Assembly: GCA_000708835.1 (NCBI GenBank)
Contig: DF237050.1
Location: forward strand, 139,296-203,295
Direction of reading: 5' to 3'
Length of the DNA: 64,000 nt
Source: Klebsormidium nitens
Lineage: Eukaryota > Streptophyta > Klebsormidiophyceae > Klebsormidiales > Klebsormidiaceae
Numbering within the stretch: position 1 is the stretch's first letter; each line of letters begins with the position of its first letter. Under the pieces are notes generated by a model. The model saw only the letters and a list, made by a program, of their open reading frames with translations, did no database searches and was not told where the DNA came from. Positions 12,517 to 25,223 of the stretch are shown here, one piece after another. The position numbers and the translations under genes are program-made.

Positions 12517-15500
12517 ATGGACAGTTCGTCCTCAGATAGTGAACTTGAGGGGTTTACTGTTGCTCTGATCAAAGGTCTGATGATAGAACGAGCGGCTGAG
12601 CTGAGAGGTGCAGCATCAGATGCACAAGCAATGGAGGGGGTGAACGAAATCAACGCAGCTGAAAATGTGACAGAGGACGAGGAAGATTTCGAGGATTCTG
12701 AGGGTGAAGACGAGTATGAAGAAGATCAGGAAGATGAAGAGGAGTGGGTCGAAGTTGAATCAGGATCAGAGTAAGGAATGCAATGAACATTTAACAATTT
12801 GCAGTAACATTGACACCACCCAATTGTATACATACTGATATAAAGGCTGCTTGTAATTTCTGCCTTGCATACTTTCTCTGATGGACTTTCTAGCTCATGT
12901 GACAATGCTGCCCAATGACTTCGCAAACTTCTCAATCTAGTTTGAGACCACACCACCAGTTGCATCATGAAGGTTGCTGTAGTTTCACCCCCTTTGAAAT
13001 TTGTCTTTTGCTGGTGGTATGTTGGGATTGCTCGATGAGGCCCCTCCTTGCTCTCGGAGCAGTTTCTGGGGATAAGATGCGGTCTCCTGCATTACAGATG
13101 GTGTGTATTTAGATCTGGCCTTCAGTGGCTCACTCCTGTTTATGGAGCCTTTGTTGGAGAGAAAAGACAAGTGATGGGCTTTTTTTTGACAAAAGCCCAT
13201 CACTCCCCAGTACAGGTTGCCAAAAGCATAAAAGGACCTCAAATCTGGTTCAAAAAGTAGACACCAGAGATCAAATTGTAGAATACCAGTCAGAGTGGAA
13301 GTGGTACATAAGTTCTCGTCAAAACAATCCTGGCAGGGTGAATTTTCAAGCAGAGGTGCAGACCATGAAGTGTCTGACCTCCAGCAATAGATTGGTCCAG
13401 ATTCAAAGTGACGCAGGATATGAACTTCGAATCACAAGCAGAAAAGGGCTCCGGAAACGCTTTGAAATGTTTCTGGTACTTTGTTGGACAAACAGGCATG
13501 GCAATTGTAGGACAACACGTGCATAACAGTTGGACCAAAATCCCTGATTCCCAGAATTTGCTGCCCTCAGGGGACCCTGCACAGAGGAGGAGTACCGGGA
13601 GGAGCTTCTCTTTGCGCTTACAAATGCTGAGAGGTCCGGCAGCTTCTGTGCTGAAGGAACACTGAAGATGTTCAACCCTCCAGGGCTTGAGGTTGCCAGG
13701 CTGGGCCCCATTGGCCTCCCCCTCACTGCCACACAAGCCAAGGAGCTAGCCAAAGTTTGTTCTCAGGCCCCGTTCGGACGCAGGTGAGTAAGACCCTGAT
13801 CTGTGTCCTGCAGATCAGAATTGAGTGATATTTCCTTCAGGCATTAGATTGCTTGAACGAATCGTCCATGATTGGACAAAGGTGTCTTACCTGGCAGTCG
13901 GAAGTCATTAGGTATTCCGATTTTGAACTGCCAATCAGGCAAGAATGGATGGAGTGATCTCGAGACGAAGCATCAGAAGTACAAATCACTCTCAACATTA
14001 CGAATTGCAGCGCTTCTCAGAAGATGTGTTCTTCTGACATAGCCCACAGATCCAACGGATAGAACAGAATTTTGAATGTCATGTGGTTGCTCTTGAATTG
14101 CCCTTTTTACTCGTTCCAGGGGACTACATTGGAAACACCATGACTGGTTGACAAATGCAGTGACAATGAGGAACTGACCCAAAACGTGCTGAGGCAGATA
14201 TACAACTGATGCAGCCAGCCTTGAAGCAGGGAGCAATGGATGTGTGTGACAGAACAGACCCACTTTCCTTTTCTCTCTGCAACTGTTGAGCACAAAAGAC
14301 GGAACCTTTACAACTCTAGGAAGATCGTTTTGCGAAGATCTCAACCTCGAAGTCTTGGGCCGTTTAACCTTGGCGTTCCTTGCAAATTTCCTTCGTGTCT
14401 CTCTTTGAGGGCTGGTGCGTTTATTCTGTTGCAGGGAGGCGACCGTGTATGACACGTCCGTCCGCCGGTGCCTGCAGCTGTCTCCCGACCAGTTCCGTCT
14501 GCAGGGACCAGACTGGGCGGCCCAGCTTCAGCGCCTGGTCAACACCGAAATCAAGCGTGGCCTGGGGGTTCCGGAGAATCTGAAAGTCGTGCCCCAACTC
14601 TACAAGCTTCTTCTGTACGAGCCGGGGAGCTTCTTCACGCAGCATCGGGACTCGGAGAAGGAGGACGGCATGTTCGGGACTCTATCCGTGGTATTGCCGT
14701 CCGCGCACAAAGGAGGTGAGTCGCTAAAAACCGGAATACTGGGATCAAGTTGGTTATCGGGATTTCAATCCAGTCTGTAACAAGCCGAAAGTGCACTGTT
14801 CTAGATTTAGAGCGACATCAAGCTGAGAGTCCGCTTGGAATCTTGACACCGTTGGTGCAACCACTGCATCCTTTCTGGGCCTGGTCGACTCGAGACAACA
14901 TCAATGTAATTTCCGCACCTGTAGAGACTTGCGTTTGCACTTGTGAGGTCCTTGGGCGCAACTGTAAACGGTAAACTTTCAAGAGAAATTGACATGCTGA
15001 CAGCAAGAAGAATGCGTACCACCGTAATGCAGAGTACGTTGCCACGAAAAATATTTTAAGGAGATTTGCGGCACCTTGATTCGTCTCCCATCGGGAACCA
15101 GCCTTAACCCCGCCGAAAATACAATACGATCTGGATTGAATGGCTCCCTCTCGCGTTAATGAACGCCAACGGAACCCAATGGTTTGCATGGACTTGACAA
15201 AGTCGTGATCTTTCAACTCCTTCTCATTGCCTAGGCGAGTTGATAGTGCGCCACGCGGGCCGCGAGGACGTCCTCGACTTTGCGTCGCGGTGCATGTACC
15301 ACGTCCACTGGGCCGCATTCTACGCCGACCGCGAGCACGAGATCCTGCCCGTCAAGTCCGGCCACCGCCTGGTGCTGGTCTACAACCTGGTCGCGCAGGG
15401 GCCCGTGGGAGAACTAGAGCCGGCGGACAACCGGCAGGCGGTGAAGGACGCGCTGGCGGCGCTGCGTGCGTGGAGTGCTGATGAGGACGGACCGTTTAAG

Positions 15501-18500
15501 CTGGTGATTCCGCTGGAGCACCAGTACAGCAGCAGGAGCCTCTCGTTCAACGGACTCAAGGGGCCGGACATTGCGACGGTGGACATCCTATGCCAGGCCG
15601 CCAAGGTGAGGACAATGTAAAATTACTCACAGATATTGCTTTGTTGACATGTTGCTGCGCTCAGAATCTTGGAGTGGTCCAAAGAGAGTTCCGGGCTGCA
15701 GAGGCGGCGGTAATAGCAAGAAAAGAAGTACCAGAGCCGATCATACTGATAAAAGTCTCGTAGTCACCATTCGCTGCTTTCCTCACTGGATTGGAGAAAG
15801 CCAACCCGGCTGTCGATGTCTGCTCAGTTCCTGAAAGGGTTTCAGGGTCGCTGTTTTTGGTTGTTAGGTTTTAACTGTTTGCTTTCGATCTCGCTTCATC
15901 TGGTATGTTTGCAGAGTTGGACGCAGCAGAGGACTTTATAAAGAGCAAGGTGATTGAAATCAATCTATCGGTCGGGCACGGCTGAGCGACTCAAGAAGCT
16001 CTCTTCAGCGGGGTTTTCCACGAGCCGAAGCTTAGTATTGTTGGTGCGACTCGTCGCATCATGAAAGCTTGCGGCTGGCCCAGTTTTTTGGGTATGTAAG
16101 TGGAAAATGATTTGAAAGGGGTTCTCAAACCGAGCCTTGCAGATTGCGGACCGGCCGCCGTTCCACTTCTTCCTGGGCATGCTCAAGATGTCGGAGTCTG
16201 GCCCGGAGGACTACGACGACGACGACTGGGACACCACGCTGGAGCTGACGGACATCATCGCGCCGTCCGGGGAAACCGTGCGCTACTCCAAGCTCGAGTG
16301 CGACGAGGACGGTAAGGGGCACAACGTCCGACGAACGTTGCGGCCCGGGTGCCAGGATCCTAAAATGGCCAAAACTAACTTCAGAAGTTTCTGACAAGAA
16401 TCCTGTCATGCACACAGCCAATTTGTGAAGATGCATTCAGGAGCACGTAGGTATGAGGCGGAAAGCGGCCTTTGAAGCACTCTCACCTGCGGCCCCACCT
16501 ATCAGTCAATTGCTGGTTTAGAGGGAGTTAAGAATGTCAATCGACAAGGCGGAGATGCCTCTCGAATTAAGAGAGGCTTCAGCTTTGCAAGAGAGGGTGT
16601 CGATAGGAGCGCTGTTTTTGATTGATGCAATCCTGCATTGCGGATTGGGGCAGGGAGCTTTGCACTCGTCGATTGAGTCGACCGTTGCTGCTGAGGACTC
16701 CTCAAGCACGCCGTCCCGTGCGTCAACGTTCAAAAGGATGAGTTATAGCACGTCTGCTTGTGGCAGGAGGGTGTTAGTAATTAGACGTTTCTAAACATGA
16801 TTTAGAACTGCGAGATCCCATTTCTGACCCGCCTAGGCGACAAAGAGCAGTTGCCCCTTTTGCCGAAGTCTGGAGGTCCTGGCCGATCCTATGTAACGTG
16901 GGTTTTCTGATGAAGCATTTGCCAAATTTCCTAAGCTTATGGCCATACACCGTCAACACCGTGGCTGCAGAGCTGCTGCCGGAGGGCGCTCTGGACGACC
17001 ATGACTGGGACCACGAGCGGAGTAACGACACCGGGAACGAGGGCGTCACCGTTGAGCGCTGGTACCGCCACGCGGCGCTCATCGTGTGGCCGCACTCCAA
17101 GCACTGGGAGGTGGCGTGCACCAGCAATATCGGGAAAGCAATCAAGGTAACGACATGCGGTAGTCGTCGGTAGACGCTCCCGGCCTAGGTTTCCACTTTG
17201 TTTGTCTCTGGTCTGCACGCTTTTGCGGAGGGTGAACAACGTGACAAATCGCCGGAACCTCATCAAAGACGCTCCGTGTGGAGCGATTTGCTATGGAAGT
17301 TTGCATTTCGATGCCCTTGCGCTAGAAGTGCAATACTGCTGGCTGCCAATTGTGACAATTGCGCTCTCTCAACCAGTCGGTCTGCGGAAATATCAGCCTT
17401 TTCGAGAGCCTGCGCAGCTTGAGGCGCAGTAGACGCTGCACCACAAAACACAATCGGCAGCGGTCTTCTGCCCAGATTGGTCCTGGCCCATAATGGCTTG
17501 AACGTTTTTTTTCTACGATTCGCAGGAAGCGTCCGAGCTGGCGGCAACCGCCAAGCAGGTACGGGAGACCCTGGAGGCGACGCTGGGCGACAACGGGCGG
17601 CTGTCGCGCGGCGAGGCCGGGCTGGTAACGGAGCTCGTGTTCGAGCACGGCCAGGTGCACGTGCTCGCGGAGCTGCGGCGCGCGCTGCAAACAATCTGCA
17701 AGTACGGGGGCAAGCTGACCCCAGCGCAGGCGCAGACGCTGACGAAGCTGCTGCTCAAGCACGGCGACGTGGACATGGCCAGGGTGAGGGGTGCGGCCGC
17801 AAACATAGCAAGGAACCACGTTTGTCCTCTGGTCGTGTGTTGGCGGCTTGTAGATTTGTCCGTAATTGGTTCTTGTCCGTCGTTAACGAGATTTCAAGCG
17901 CCAGTGTCCGATAAAGGTGATCGTAAGAGCTCTTCGTCCCTGCGTGTGTAAATCAGGGCGGTCGTTTAGCGAGTCTCGACAGAACATTGTCCTGGCTGCA
18001 GGACTCAATTATCGACGAAACGAGTCCCTAATTGCGCGTTTGTACCTCTGAATATAGGCGAGACACTCCATAGTCAGCCAAAGCAAACCGTTTGGTTCTG
18101 TGTGCCGCAGACCCTGGTCATTCACTGCCCGTCCCCGGCGGACGGCCTCGTGGTGCCGGCTCTGGCGTCCCGCTTCAGCTGGGCGGTCCTGCAGCCCGAC
18201 ATCCTGGCTCTGCTCACCCGCAAGTGCGACACCGCCAGCCTGACCGACTGCCTCAAGCTGCTGCTGCGCATCGCGCCCAAGCCACCCGAAAGCGACGCAC
18301 CACCCCCCCAGGCTGGAGCCTCCGGTGAGGCGTCGGGGTATGAGCCGTCAGCGTCGGAAGGAGAGTCTACTGTCGAAGCAGGGGGCGTGAAAACGGAAGA
18401 GAGGAGAGAGCGGGCGGTCGAGGGCCGGGGCTCGAGACCAGCAGCGATCGTGCAGTTCGGTTTGGGGGTTGGCACGTCTGGCCGGGCCCTATTAGAACCT

Positions 18501-20256
18501 GCAGCCGGGGCAAGAGATGGAGTCAGCCAAGTGCTGGGGGGGACGGCGCAGGTCGAGGGCAACGGAAGGAGCGCGTCCACGGCGGAACCAAGTGGGAATG
18601 TGACCGGAACGGCCGAGCCGGCGGAATTCGTGCCGCCCCGGAAGCCGACCAAGGATGAGCAGGCTCGAGAGGAGTTGTGCCGGAGCGCGATAGCGATCGT
18701 GGTGGACAAAGTTGTCACCAAAGCGTCCGGCACCAACAACTTTTATCCAGGCTACTTCCCCAACTGCAGTCTCAACAGCCAAAGTATGCCCCCTTTTGTG
18801 CGCCTGATCGAACGTTTTGGCACGGAGCCGTTTGCCCCCGCGACGGACGCCCTCGTACGGAACAAGGTCGAGTCTTCGCTGCAGACGGCGGCCGAGCTGC
18901 TGTGGGACTTCGTCCGGGTGGGCCATGCAAAACGGCCAAAGGGATCCCCCCCGGATCTGTCTCCCCCGGCCCTGGCTTTCTGCCGTCAATTCGCCGCGGA
19001 ATTGGCGAGCAAGCTCATCAAAGAAGCGGACCCACCGCCGGAGAATCGGCTGTACCAAGTGGCGTATGTCACCCCTCCTCGTAGCTCGGAGTTTGTCGCA
19101 CTTTTCCTGAAGACGCTCCACTCTCTCCAAGTCGATCAGGAGGTTATGGATCCGGTCGTTGCTCACCTGCTTGCGACTCCCAATGCGCACCCCATCGACC
19201 GTTGTCTCCTTCACGCCCTCAAAGAGCTCGTTGCGTGGTTTGGGGAAGGGCCAATGAACGTTCAGTGGTTTGCGGAGCTGCTGGGGGGGTGTCTGGGAAC
19301 GCTGGAGAGCGCCTGTGCTGAGCCGCCCCCCGAGCCGAGAAACTGGGCACTGCCAGCGACGTGGGGCTGCGTGTGCGAGTGTTGTCCTACACTGCTCGAC
19401 TTCTGCCACGACCCAGAACGGACAAAATGGACGTATCCGAAGACCAGTGATCATACCCGGAACCACCTGAGGCAGATCATTGAAAGGTGAGCCGAGTCTT
19501 CGTACTGTGTGCCCTTTTAAGCTAACTGCTCGGTTCTTCAAAGAGTCTTTGGGGAAGCGCTTGGAGCAATTTTCATCCAAAAGAACAGCCCTCTTTCCGC
19601 TAAAGCATCAGCGACGTCCTTCGTCATCTTCCGTTGCTCGACATCCTCATACCCCTGTACAAAGCTTGAATCCTAAGCGGTAAGCTTTTCTCAGCGTTTC
19701 CCATCAGCATCTCCACATTTCAACCCTACCAAGGTGGTAGCTTGTCGTAGCAGGCCTTGGTCGAACTTCTTTAGCGAGTACCGAGGCTCAATCTGAAGCG
19801 CTATTTGACCTGCGCGAGCGCGGCCACTGAAACTCGTTTTGCGGTTGTCATTTGTGATAGATTGTCAGGATCTACGACGGAAGTCCCCAATTCTAATGTG
19901 CATGACTAAGATATGCCCTTAAACATTGCGCAGATGCCAGAAGAATTTGAGACTTTGTGAAGACAGTGACGTTTTTCTACAATCAAGGTTCAGGTTGATT
20001 GATTGAGCGCTCCCCCTGCAGGAATGGCTTGCCCGTGAAGGCAGTGGCTAAGGAGCCGGTTTCGGAGATGTCGCCCCTTCTTCTCATCAAGGAGGGATCT
20101 GAAGGAAAGAGCCACGAGGCAGAGCTGGCGGTGCTGGCCACGAGAATAGAGAAATACGAAAAGGACAAGAATGTCCTCGCTGAATTGTCAGCCCTTCGGT
20201 TACAAGTCCAAGGTGAAGCAAAGTCCAAAGACGATCAGACTATACACCGTGCCTAG
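12517..20256 (+). CDS. Large 2OG-Fe(II) oxygenase (prolyl 4-hydroxylase-like fold) protein
   Basis: Exons 12517-12770, 13571-13783, 14435-14715, 15235-15605, 16143-16311, 16971-17146, 17526-17783, 18111-19486 and 20022-20256 join in phase to 1110 aa. The first exon is an 84-codon acidic segment (EDEEDFEDSEGEDEYEEDQE). It looks like a complete small ORF, but a good GTAAGG donor overlaps its TAA and the phase fits exon 2. The oxygenase core spans exons 3-4: LYKLLLYEPGSFFTQHRD gives the iron ligands His226 and Asp228, and DREHEILPVKSGHRLVLVYNL gives His284 and the 2-oxoglutarate-binding Arg294. The remaining 700 residues include an acidic DYDDDDWD patch, helical segments, a low-complexity Ser/Gly/Glu stretch (about residues 600-690) and a Cys-containing C-terminal region. 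Large proteins with such a core occur in fungi and algae; the substrate is unknown. Confidence 0.82.
13171..13203. repeat. 13-bp perfect hairpin inside intron 1
   Basis: GTGATGGGCTTTT is followed a few bases later by its exact reverse complement AAAAGCCCATCAC, inside the first intron of the 2OG oxygenase gene. It may be a small foldback element or chance. No other copy was noticed in the window. Confidence 0.6.
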
Positions 20257-20469
20257 CTTGAAATCAAAAGCTTGTGGCTACTAATCAGACAATACTGACA
20301 TTGAGAGTCCCGCTGGATACAACCAGGGCGCGGTGACTTGAAAGGGATGCACAGACTGCACAGACAAACCTCAACGGTCCGCACATCAGCTAGGTTATGT
20401 AGCTTGACTGAGGCAATGCATAAGACGCGCAATGAACACTCCCGTTTCTCGCGGCAGCAAATCTGCTCT

Positions 20470-20546
20470 TTCGGATTGAATCCGGTGGTGCACCCCCCCG
20501 GGCCCTGTTTCGGATTGAATCCGATTGTGCACCCCCTCGCGGGCCT
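20470..20546. repeat. Two tandem copies of a 39-bp unit with a CGGATTGAATCCG palindrome
   Basis: TTCGGATTGAATCCG, a few variable bases, TGCACCCCC and GGGCC occur twice in a row, starting at 20470 and 20509. Each copy contains CGGATTGAATCCG, symmetric about its central G. It lies in the gap after the 2OG oxygenase gene. Function unknown. Confidence 0.65.
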
Positions 20547-20877
20547 TGATTCAGTCAAGTATACACACCAACTGTTCCATAAACATGGCTTCGATGAGAC
20601 TGTTTCGCACGTATGCAGCTGAAGCTTTGATTCGCAAGTTAGGGCTGCTTCCGACCGTCCCAGCTCAGTCAGAGCACGGTCCTGATATCGAAAGTCTGTC
20701 ATTCTGTCTGAAGAAACGTATATGCACCGGCACACCCGGGCAACCCGGCGTGGAAATTTGTTGACAAAGTGCATTCGAGTATTGCGCATATGTGTGGCAT
20801 TTCAACCTATACGTTGCTGGGGCCGAAATCGTACATGCATGATCGGTGCAGCGGGCCACGATCGATTCCGATCGACG

Positions 20878-21003
20878 TAGTGAACAATAACAGCCAGTGA
20901 ACAGTAACGGAGACGGGTAGGGTTAGTTAGGGGGTTAGGGTGCGGAGCGGGTGTTTCTTTAGGTTAGGGTTTTTAGTAAACCCAAAATGCTTACTGTTCA
21001 CTA
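20878..21003. mobile_element. MITE-like 126-bp insertion containing telomere-like repeats
   Basis: TAGTGAACAATAA at 20878 and TTACTGTTCACTA at 20991 form a 13-bp terminal inverted repeat with one mismatch. The outermost TA on each side could be a TA target duplication. A second inner copy of the end (AGTGAACAGTAA) sits at 20897. Between the ends are degenerate TTAGGG/TTTAGGG units (about 20915-20975). It has no coding capacity. It could be a Tc1/mariner-type MITE or an interstitial telomere repair scar flanked by a short inverted repeat. Confidence 0.45.
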
Positions 21004-21594
21004 TATTGAGAAATACCCACGATCGAGGTCCTGACGCCAGCTCTAGCGGCAGATATTGCATCTAAAACTAAATGCACATGGTCGGGACTTGTTTGTCGTC
21101 GGGCCATGGTTGCATGCCCACATGATCAACAGTTACTATTGAGGATTGTGGATCGTTTGCGGGCCGGCCGGATTCGGATTGAAAAATAAGGAGACCCGGC
21201 CGCCGCGCGTACATCAACTAGGCATGCATAGCGCCTATAAACGTAGCGCTTTGACGACATATCCCGGCAACGCTTATGCATGAGGTAATTCCGACGCACT
21301 AATCAACCCTGCTGAGGCGGCTTCAACAATTGCGGACGAGTGAACGAACCGCCAGAGTCACTAAGATATGCCCGTGCAAAGCGATATGGATCCGTCGAAA
21401 CGGGTTTACGGTGTGCGATCAAGTGCGGGGCTCCGCGAAGCAGAATTTGATAGGATGTTTTGGACCAGTCGGTGTACGTTAGCACAGACTAGCAGGCGCC
21501 TTTGTGGATTGCTCAGTTCCGTCTCTTTGAGCCCGTCGGCGCGGGGCAAGGGGAACCAACCAACAAGGGAACTTGGTTGAGTTGGAGAATCCAT

Positions 21595-24295
21595 TCAGAA
21601 AGTGAGGCGCTCTGTCGTCGTGGACACGACCTTGAGCTTGTCCGTAAGGGCATTGGGGTCTGCAAAGTTGTGCGTTTCGGACCCTAGGCCCCTCTGTGCT
21701 AGCGCCTCAAACGACTCCTCCCGCTGCGTGTACTCCCGGATGACTGACACTGGGCATATGCTCTTCTCGCCCTCTTTCGGTTGGAAGGGGCAGTATATGC
21801 GAGCGTCTCGTAACCGGAACCGTGCTCCGTCAACTCTCATCTGCGGCCAGAACGGTTTGCATTTGGGCTGCAGGTTGCAAGGGACTAGGAGCAAACCTCT
21901 TCCTTGGACCGAAGGGAGCTCGAAGGAACTCGCGAAATCGGAGGACGGGCTTCCAAAAATGGCCAGCAATGTTGATGGAGACTCTAAGACGTTGAGAGTG
22001 ACAAGGCTTTGTATGATCCAAAAGCAGAACGAGCCTGAGCCTTTTTAACAGATTCGAAGCAAGATAGTGTGCTTTCATATGAATCCCATAAGCTTTGGAG
22101 ATACGGTGCTGTCAGTCGAACTTATCACTTGCGGAATAAGGTTTTGCAATGCCAGCAATCCCGTCGCTTCCAGAAGAACCTTGCAAGAAATTTCCTCCAC
22201 TGCAGACGCAAGAATCAATGGGAAACGGGCTTACAAAGACGAGCGACCAGTCGGCTTACCCAGAACCGCAGCAGCACGAACCAGCAGCACGGCATCACGC
22301 GCACCTTGGCCGTGAGCAGCGTCACCCCGTTGTCGGCAAGCTCGTCCTCATACAGCACAACCTGGGGGGTGACGAAGCATCAAAGGCAAATCGCCAAACC
22401 TAGGACGCATTCTCAGAATAGCTGACACCCCTTTGTTCCATGACCTGGACAGGTATGAGAAGGTCGAACTTCTTTGCTTGTGAAGGGAGGGCCATGCACA
22501 CACCCAGAACAATGTGCATAAGACGTTGACTCATGTCAACCAACCGAAGAGAGGCGGACTTAGTGCAATCCGTGCTACATGTCGTACTTGAACCCGAAGT
22601 GGGGAACAAGGAGGAGAGACGGAAGTCACGCCCACGTATTGGCCGCAGCTGACTCACCTCGTCGTAAAAGAGAATGGGGTCTCGGGCCATCAGGAGCTCA
22701 AGATCGATGCTGCCCTCAAAAGGCTCCCATCGAACGCTCAGCGCAGAAGAAGCCCCTTCGGAGGGCCTCGACCTTTCCCCGCCAGATGAACCCTCTTTGC
22801 TAACGGCAGGTCTTGCGCCTCCCTCGCTGGACGAAGCTGTGTTCCCTTCACGTGATCCGGCTTTTGTACCCCCCGCCTCTAAGCTCTGCTTGATATCCAC
22901 TGCGCCACTACTTGGACTCTCCGGAGGAAGACTTTCGGTGCCATTCCTGTCCGTTTTGCTCCTTGGATTTTGTCCAATAGGGTCAGCGGGTCTGGTGGGC
23001 CCAGGGGGGTAACGCCTCAAGCTGCCGCAGTAGGGAGTGGTGAAGGTATAGTCATATTCCAGGAAAATCTTGGCCTCAGGGTTGCTGCACAACAACAGGC
23101 TTGGAGTGAGCCCTGCGAAACAGCCATTCTTCAGGTCAAAGCACGTCCTTGCTAAAAACATGATTGAAAGTCGAGTCAGAATCTGTCTATGTGATTGGAG
23201 TGAGCTCCAGCGCAGTCAAATAAGATGAGTTCGGAAGTCATTAAGGTTATACTTAGACTTTGGGTCAATCTTCAAGAAGGGCTCAACTTTTCACTATGAC
23301 ACATGTCTGGCACTCACCAAGCAGACTCTAAAATGGTCAAGATACTTTTTCCGATCACAACACCAAGCCCCAGGTTCAATTAAAGCAATGAATGAGTGGT
23401 CGTGCTCACCTCTTCTTACTCCAGTGCTTGGCTGCGGGGATGGGCACAGGCGGCAAAGCCTCTGCGCACCACCCATGGAGAGCATCAAGCGCATTGAAGT
23501 TGAGGCAGACACCTGTTTCTTCATGAACAAGTTCCAGCCAACTTCCCCCAAAGACCATCTCGGGAAGGTGCCGGGTGCCAAGAGTCTCCTCCCATCTGGA
23601 CACAAAAGAGCAGAACGGGGACATCTGATTCTTGTACTCTCAGCTTAGGAGGAATGTAACTGAGAGATTCAAACAAAAGATTCTTCCGCTCCACATTGAC
23701 CTCCCTGGAGGCCAATTGCGATTCGCCTTCCGCTTTTCTTCGTCAAGAAGCTTGCCAGAAATCCACTTAAAAAGTCTGAGCGATGGTTTTCACTGTCCCG
23801 CTCTACCCACGGTGGCCATCAAGGTGGTGAAGACTGCAAGCTGGTGGCACCAAGCCAAGATGATAATCAAAACAGGAACTGAAAAACTGGGAATATAACC
23901 TTGCAATGATACTCTTGTTGCGGCTGGAACACAATCTGATTTGGGCTTCCATTCTGCCCCTTAGTGTGGACATTCGGTTTTCCGAACCTTCCACAGCTCC
24001 CAAGCACCCCACCTTCTCAAGCTTTTCGTGATGAAAGTCTGACTCACATCTCGATCTCTCTTGCATTGAGAATTGGTCGCTTCTGTGTCTCTATTCTCCA
24101 TCCGGCAATTCTCACGCCACAGCGGTCCTCTTCCAATTCCTCCCCCCCAGCATCAACCAGTGCTTTCAATGGCGAGGTATCTGCAGTGGCCCCGTATGAA
24201 GCCCCAGGGACTGCCGGCAACGCAGGCGCAGGCTTTGTGCTGTTCCTCTCGCTCCAAGGTGCAATTGCATCCTCGTGACGGGGCCTATGCGCCAT
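21595..24295 (-). CDS. TIP41-like protein (PP2A-phosphatase regulator)
   Basis: Exons, high to low: 24295-24048, 23595-23410, 23084-22658, 22361-22260 and 21840-21595. All junction phases agree, giving 402 aa. Family blocks appear in order: GVRIAGWRIETQKRPILNA, WEETLGTRHLPEMVFG, NFNALDALHGW, FLEYDYTFTTPYCGS, ARDPILFYDE, LYEDELADNGVTLLTAKVRV, MPCCWFVLLRFW and RVDGARFRLRDARIY. TIP41/TIPRL proteins bind PP2A-type catalytic subunits and act in TOR signalling. Usual length is about 270-290 aa. The excess here is an approximately 100-residue low-complexity Ser/Gly/Pro/Glu insertion (encoded about 22740-23020) between YCGS and the segment before ARDPILFYDE, plus a longer N-terminal leader. The ATG at 24295 is the first in frame before the conserved block. 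Confidence 0.92.
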
Positions 24296-25223
24296 GCTTT
24301 ATGTCTCAATGCAGCTGCCAGAAAAATCAACCTGTGAACCAACTTATTAGTACAAACACAAGAAAATTGCGACCTCTTGCCAGGAGAGGGCAAGCGCAAC
24401 AGGAAAGAAAGTGAAGGACGGAGTGGCACTGGCACTGCCAGCAGCTCCTTCCTTTCTGCCTTGAGAAGTTGGAGTCACACCTTGCTTTAATTGGCAGCCT
24501 GTTTTTGGCGGCTTGCAGGTTAGCAAGCGTAACCGACTAACGTAGGTATTATTATACGATTGTTTCTTCTCGAGCTGCTAGGTAATCGAAATTGAAAACC
24601 CTCACGGGTTAAGAAACGGGTTTGCAAAGGAAAAGGGATGCCAGTTGTCCGCGATGGAAAATTGGGGCCACAGATCAGCTCCAGATCGTTGCTAGAATCG
24701 TATCCAGGGCAGATTTCGTCTTGTCTCCTTCCTTCCCTTACAATCCTAATAGCATCTGGGTGAAGGCTAAGGCGCAGCCTGCATGCACACAGGCCAGAAA
24801 GCAAGGAGCGATTTCTGATATTGGAGACGGAATCTGGTGGCCGCAGGCAAAAAACAGAGGAAGCGAAACAAAGCACCACCGATGCAACTCAAGCAAGTGT
24901 CAGAGCACACATTCCGCCCTTTATAATGGTGCACTAGGAATGGGCGATCTGAGTTGGCGATTGCAAGCTGGGAGTGTAGGAATGGGACACAAATCGTGTT
25001 TTTCCGGCACATTCCAGCTACTGTGACACCTCAGCATTGCAGCCAGGCATTTTGGCATCTTGGCTGACCGCTGCATCACCACTCCCAGGATGCTTCTAAT
25101 GCAGAGTCTGCTATAGAACTGGTTGGGCAATGCCGTTGGCTAATTGACGCTCCACCAGCAAATGGCACGATCAACTTGAAGCAAGTTCAATTTTGGGCCG
25201 TAAGTTCTCCTTTGTTTCTAGCA
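24296..25223. other. Spacer between divergent TIP41-like and coiled-coil genes
   Basis: About 930 bases between two divergent starts. No exon is supported. The region could hold 5' untranslated exons of either gene. Confidence 0.4.

Larger units (their letters stand above)
20257..21594. other. Non-coding gap between convergent genes
   Basis: 1.3 kb between the ends of the 2OG oxygenase gene and the TIP41-like gene. Apart from the tandem repeat and the MITE-like element listed separately, no exon or known element was recognised. Confidence 0.5.

Noticed and set aside
12517-12774. Stand-alone 85-aa acidic protein
   Set aside because: The stop codon overlaps a good GTAAGG donor and the phase matches exon 2 of the 2OG oxygenase gene, so I treat it as exon 1.
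15915-15949. 35-base mini-exon (LDAAEDFIKSK) in the 2OG gene
   Set aside because: It needs phase 1 before it, while exon 4 ends in phase 0 and joins exon 5 directly in phase 0.
18492-19580. 362-codon minus-strand ORF
   Set aside because: Antisense shadow of the 1.4-kb exon 8 of the 2OG oxygenase gene, which splices in phase on the plus strand.
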